From: Spirochaetota bacterium
GTDB lineage: Bacteria > Spirochaetota > UBA4802 > JAFGJZ01
DNA: 40,828 nucleotides
Reading direction: 5' to 3'
NCBI GenBank assembly: GCA_016934935.1
Contig: JAFGRW010000023.1
Location: 1 to 40,828 of the forward strand
Numbering within the stretch: the first letter of the stretch is position 1; every line of letters starts with the position of its first letter. The notes under the pieces are model-generated. The model had not been told where the DNA came from. It saw only the letters and a list, made by a program, of their open reading frames with translations, and made no database searches. Positions 38,328-40,828 of this stretch are shown here, piece by piece. Made by a program: the position numbers and the translations under genes.

Positions 38328-39194
38328 TTACAATATTTTTCCAACCGGACATACGTTTGAACAATCACCGCACAGAATACATTCTGTATCAGTTACCGGT
38401 TTATTCTCGCGCATATATCCCATGACATCGACACCCATTGGGCAGTAATTATTGCAAACAGAGCACTCTAAACATTTTACACTTTTATCCGGACTGGTTT
38501 TAATAAGACTGAAATAACTTGCCGGTTTCATAATCAGAGAAGCCGGGCAAAGATACTTGCAAAAGGCCCTTCTGTCTTTCAGAATAAAAGCAAGAGGAAT
38601 CGCCAGCAAATAGTAAATTCCATTACCAACGAACATCCACTTCATTTCTGCTATATTAATATAATTTTCCCAGGGATCGTATGCCAGACCGAAGACCATA
38701 TACAGAGGAATTGCAACAGAAATTATCAGCGTAACAAAGCGTATGTTCCGGTATGAACGATTAATATTATTTCTGTTATTGCCAATCGGCAGCCAGTCCA
38801 GAACTGCTGCTGTCCAGCATGCATACCCGCAAAAACCGCGTCTCCATACAAGAGGCCCCAGGATTTTTGCGATTATATAGTGAATAAATCCCTTACTGAA
38901 AAAACCGGCACTTACGATTAATACAACTCCCTCAAGCTGAAAATTCTCATTGTTAAAAATTGGCACAAAAATAAGTAGAGCGGGCATTATCATCAGAAGA
39001 CAAATCTTTCGCCCCAGAAGCCTATTTTTACCTTTTAGTTTTAGCTGCAGAAATATACCGACACTGATTGCCAAACCCATCCATGGAAAAAGGATCAGAA
39101 ACCCCCACCACTTTACAGTGATATAGAGAAAAACTGCCAGAATGATTCCAATCGAAACAGGGATGAATGCTATTCTGTATTTTTTTAAGTTCAT
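38328..39194 (-). CDS. Membrane-bound polyferredoxin (NapH-like)
   Basis: The 288-residue protein has several membrane helices, two CxxxC motifs at their edges (C122/C126 in RRGFCGYACW, C212/C216 in RRAFCKYLCP) and two C-terminal 4Fe-4S ferredoxin motifs (C241, C244, C247, C251 and C272, C275, C278, C282). This is the NapH/CcoG-like architecture for passing electrons from the quinone pool to a periplasmic or cytoplasmic partner. No partner reductase is adjacent, so the acceptor is unknown. Confidence 0.85.
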   Translation of the reverse strand: MNLKKYRIAFIPVSIGIILAVFLYITVKWWGFLILFPWMGLAISVGIFLQLKLKGKNRLLGRKICLLMIMPALLIFVPIFNNENFQLEGVVLIVSAGFFSKGFIHYIIAKILGPLVWRRGFCGYACWTAAVLDWLPIGNNRNNINRSYRNIRFVTLIISVAIPLYMVFGLAYDPWENYINIAEMKWMFVGNGIYYLLAIPLAFILKDRRAFCKYLCPASLIMKPASYFSLIKTSPDKSVKCLECSVCNNYCPMGVDVMGYMRENKPVTDTECILCGDCSNVCPVGKIL

Positions 39195-39327
39195 GCAGAT
39201 ACCTTATTTATTGAATTTTTAAAATTAACGAATCAGTACAAGTTAATCTGCCTCAGTTTAAATAATCAAGATAATAAATTTTACTGTTTACAGATCTCAT
39301 GGAAACTGGTTTCAGGAAGGTTGTGCG

Positions 39328-39414
39328 ATGGATATCATTTTACGAAAGCTAAACGAAAAATTTCACAAAATTCTTGATATTTTACACATGCAAAGAGAGT
39401 TTATTCATCAATAA
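39328..39414 (+). CDS. Possible 28-residue small protein
   Basis: An ATG at 39328 is preceded at seven bases by a strong AGGAAGG ribosome site (39314-39320). The frame of 28 codons ends with TAA. The peptide (starts MDIILRKLNEKFHKIL, ends EFIHQ) is rich in Lys, His, Ile and Leu and could form an amphipathic helix. No family is recognised. The support is the ribosome site alone, so this is a candidate only. Confidence 0.4.
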   Translation: MDIILRKLNEKFHKILDILHMQREFIHQ

Positions 39415-39460
39415 TTCATAGCAAAATAGACAAACCATATTATTAACAAAAATTATCAGA

Positions 39461-39489
39461 TTGACAAACCGGCGTTTTCCTGCGATACA
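39461..39489 (+). promoter_or_regulatory. Promoter of the SIMPL-domain gene
   Basis: TTGACA (39461-39466), a 17-base spacer, then TGCGATACA (39481-39489), an extended -10-like element. It would start RNA about 15 bases before the ATG at 39512, leaving a very short leader without a clear ribosome site. Confidence 0.45.
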
Positions 39490-39511
39490 TCTAAAGTAAA
39501 AAATAATTTTA

Positions 39512-40240
39512 ATGGATAAAAAAATGAAATATTCAGTATTAACATTATCGCTTTTAATGCTTTTTTCAAGTTGTGTTAAAGTATATAACCAGAACCCAAA
39601 CGAGGGTGGCCGGTTGGCTATCTCATCATCTGCAGAACTTATGGTTGTACCCGATGAAATGAGTATCTTATTTGGTATCGAAAAATACGATTCTAATGTT
39701 AAAAATGCCCGGACACAGACCCGAAGCATTCTGGATTCTCTTGTTAAAAAACTGAAAGAAGAAGGCATATCTGAAGAGAACATCGAATATGGACAGATTA
39801 GTATTATCCCCCGTTATCCGGAGAATCAGTATGGAAAACGAATAATCGGTTATACGACAACACTTAATGTAACAGTAAAGTTGCAAAACTTCGATCTGAT
39901 TTCCGCGGTTGTCGATAAGGCGGTAAGCGTTGGAGTTAACACAATCGGAAATTTTAATTTCTACTCAACTAAGATGCCTGAGCATAAAAAGAGAGTTCGT
40001 TCCATGGCAATAAAAGCTGCCATGCAAAAGGCGCAGCAATACGAAAAAGAGATGAATTTGACACTGGGAAAATTGATATCTGTAGAAGAGAGTGCCGATT
40101 CAACTGCCGATTCCAGAGGCACAATGAACATGGTTGTTCAGCGAAGCATGTTACAAGAAAGCGAGGCTGGTCCCGGAATATCTCCCGGCCAAATACCTTT
40201 ACGCCTTTTTATTACATGTGAATATGAGATACTGAAATAA
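39512..40240 (+). CDS. SIMPL (DUF541) domain lipoprotein
   Basis: The 242-residue protein has a lipoprotein signal (MDKKMKYSVLTLSLLMLFSSC) and a SIMPL domain over most of its length. Signs of the domain are GGRLAISSSAELMVVPDEMSI at its start, LKEEGISEENIEYGQISIIP in the middle, GYTTTLNVTVKL and the closing CEYEIL strand. SIMPL proteins (e.g. YggE/Omp28-like) are envelope proteins linked to oxidative stress, with no fixed enzymatic role known. It is probably its own unit. The downstream chemotaxis gene is convergent. A second in-frame ATG lies at 39524. Confidence 0.85.
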   Translation: MDKKMKYSVLTLSLLMLFSSCVKVYNQNPNEGGRLAISSSAELMVVPDEMSILFGIEKYDSNVKNARTQTRSILDSLVKKLKEEGISEENIEYGQISIIPRYPENQYGKRIIGYTTTLNVTVKLQNFDLISAVVDKAVSVGVNTIGNFNFYSTKMPEHKKRVRSMAIKAAMQKAQQYEKEMNLTLGKLISVEESADSTADSRGTMNMVVQRSMLQESEAGPGISPGQIPLRLFITCEYEILK

Positions 40241-40283
40241 TCATTAAATAAGTCATATCTCAGGAATTACTGTCTGATTAAAC

Positions 40284-40745
40284 CTAAGAAACTTTAAAAT
40301 TATTTATCTTATCATCAAGTTCTTTAATAATCAGAGATATTTCAGAAGAATTACCCGATAACAGCTTAGCAGACTCGGCATTTTTTGTGGAAAATTCGTT
40401 CAACAAATCAATAATAACGGAGATCTCACTAAACGATACATTCTGTTCTTCCAAAAGATTTTTATTTTCTTCTGTAATTTTTAATACTGCATTTCCGTTT
40501 TCTGTTAATACAGATTTTATACTATTCTCTCTTTCTGATAAGTCATTAATCTCATTTATCAGACCCGAAATAGAGTTAATACCTGCCGATATACCGTTAA
40601 AGATTTTCATTGTTTCAGTAGTAGTATCAACTCCTACCTGTGTTTCTCGGTGGTTTAACTGTACCAGGGAATCAATCTCCTTAACTGCAGCTGATGTTAA
40701 GTCAGATAACTTAGAAACTTCTTCGGCAACCACAGCAAATCCCGG
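40284..40745 (-). pseudogene. Methyl-accepting chemotaxis protein, C-terminal fragment interrupted by a mobile element
   Basis: The frame reads GFAVVAEEVSKLSDLTS, the highly conserved hairpin-tip region of chemotaxis receptors. It continues in coiled-coil helices to a stop at 40284, giving about 150 residues of the signalling domain's C-terminal half. Upstream of Gly-Phe-Ala the coding sequence stops abruptly near 40745 and is replaced by unrelated DNA with a stop codon in frame. The N-terminal half and sensor domain are absent from this window. They may lie beyond the mobile element, or be lost. The GTG at the second Val is not likely a true start. Confidence 0.8.
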
Positions 40746-40828
40746 TATATGTCAACATAGTTGCGCCTTTTTTTGAAAATAATTATGCAGCGTTTTCCTC
40801 TGCTTTTTCACGCGTTTTTACCGCTGTA
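40746..40828 (-). mobile_element. Likely end of an insertion sequence inside the chemotaxis gene
   Basis: From about 40746 the sequence is foreign to the receptor gene. On the minus strand an ORF enters from the window edge and ends TAVKTREKAEENAA with stop TAA at 40785-40783. It is followed by about 37 bases, including GGCGCAACTATGTTGACATA, up to the receptor. A terminating ORF a few tens of bases from a junction is typical of a transposase next to its terminal inverted repeat. The family cannot be named from this fragment. Confidence 0.5.

Larger units (their letters stand above)
39195..39511. other. 317-base intergenic region with small-protein candidate and promoter
   Basis: Between the divergent polyferredoxin and SIMPL genes. 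It holds a possible 28-codon ORF at 39328-39414 and a promoter-like element at 39461-39489. No repeats or hairpins of note were seen in the remainder. Confidence 0.5.

Noticed and set aside
40387..40776. Rightward ORF across the receptor fragment
   Set aside because: It is the antisense shadow of the chemotaxis receptor frame, which has clear family motifs.

Overview
This is chromosomal DNA from a Gram-negative bacterium of low to moderate GC content. Several products carry lipoprotein signals (14790, 16176, 17003, 39512). There is one outer-membrane barrel-like protein, a PlsB-type acyltransferase, and a set of core genes: metK, ahcY, mutS2, mfd, plsB, mltG, hom, thrC and lysA. Gene content and style would fit a Fibrobacterota (Chitinivibrionia-like) or Spirochaetota relative, but no rRNA or marker tree is available here, so the phylum is a weak inference. 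No tRNA, rRNA, CRISPR array or prophage was recognised.

Layout. 1-541 is a non-coding, repeat-rich stretch, followed by a small ribbon-helix-helix-like gene. 1106-4769 is a leftward SAM-cycle operon, ArsR-methyltransferase regulator > ahcY > metK. It has a rho-independent terminator at its end, and a near-perfect palindrome lies across its predicted promoter. The divergent gap to mutS2 holds 2.4 copies of an exact-length 80-bp tandem repeat. mutS2, a barrel-like protein, convergent plsB and divergent mfd follow. 14790-19322 is an envelope block: a duplicated SurA-like lipoprotein, then an M15 carboxypeptidase, a NamZ-like muramidase and MltG, i.e. three peptidoglycan-turnover functions in a row. 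MltG overlaps a U32-family gene, followed by a TerB-like gene and a convergent metallophosphoesterase.

22186-26133 is the most interesting part. A strong promoter is followed by a 25-codon leader ORF ending in a Trp-Cys-Trp-Phe run, then two tandem rho-independent terminators, then two translationally coupled half-ABC exporters. The exporters have the asymmetric catalytic/degenerate nucleotide sites of heterodimeric multidrug exporters. This layout is what ribosome-mediated attenuation would look like, by analogy with bmrB-bmrCD of Bacillus.

26201-33054 is a tightly overlapping membrane/MoxR cluster: SpoIIM-like, membrane protein, DUF4129-like, DUF4350-like, MoxR, DUF58, RDD. It faces a REC-GGDEF protein. 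34059-38103 is a leftward aspartate-family block, hom > thrC > lysA. A polyferredoxin membrane protein, a possible 28-residue small protein and a SIMPL lipoprotein follow. The window ends in the C-terminal half of a chemotaxis receptor that is cut by what looks like the end of an insertion sequence.
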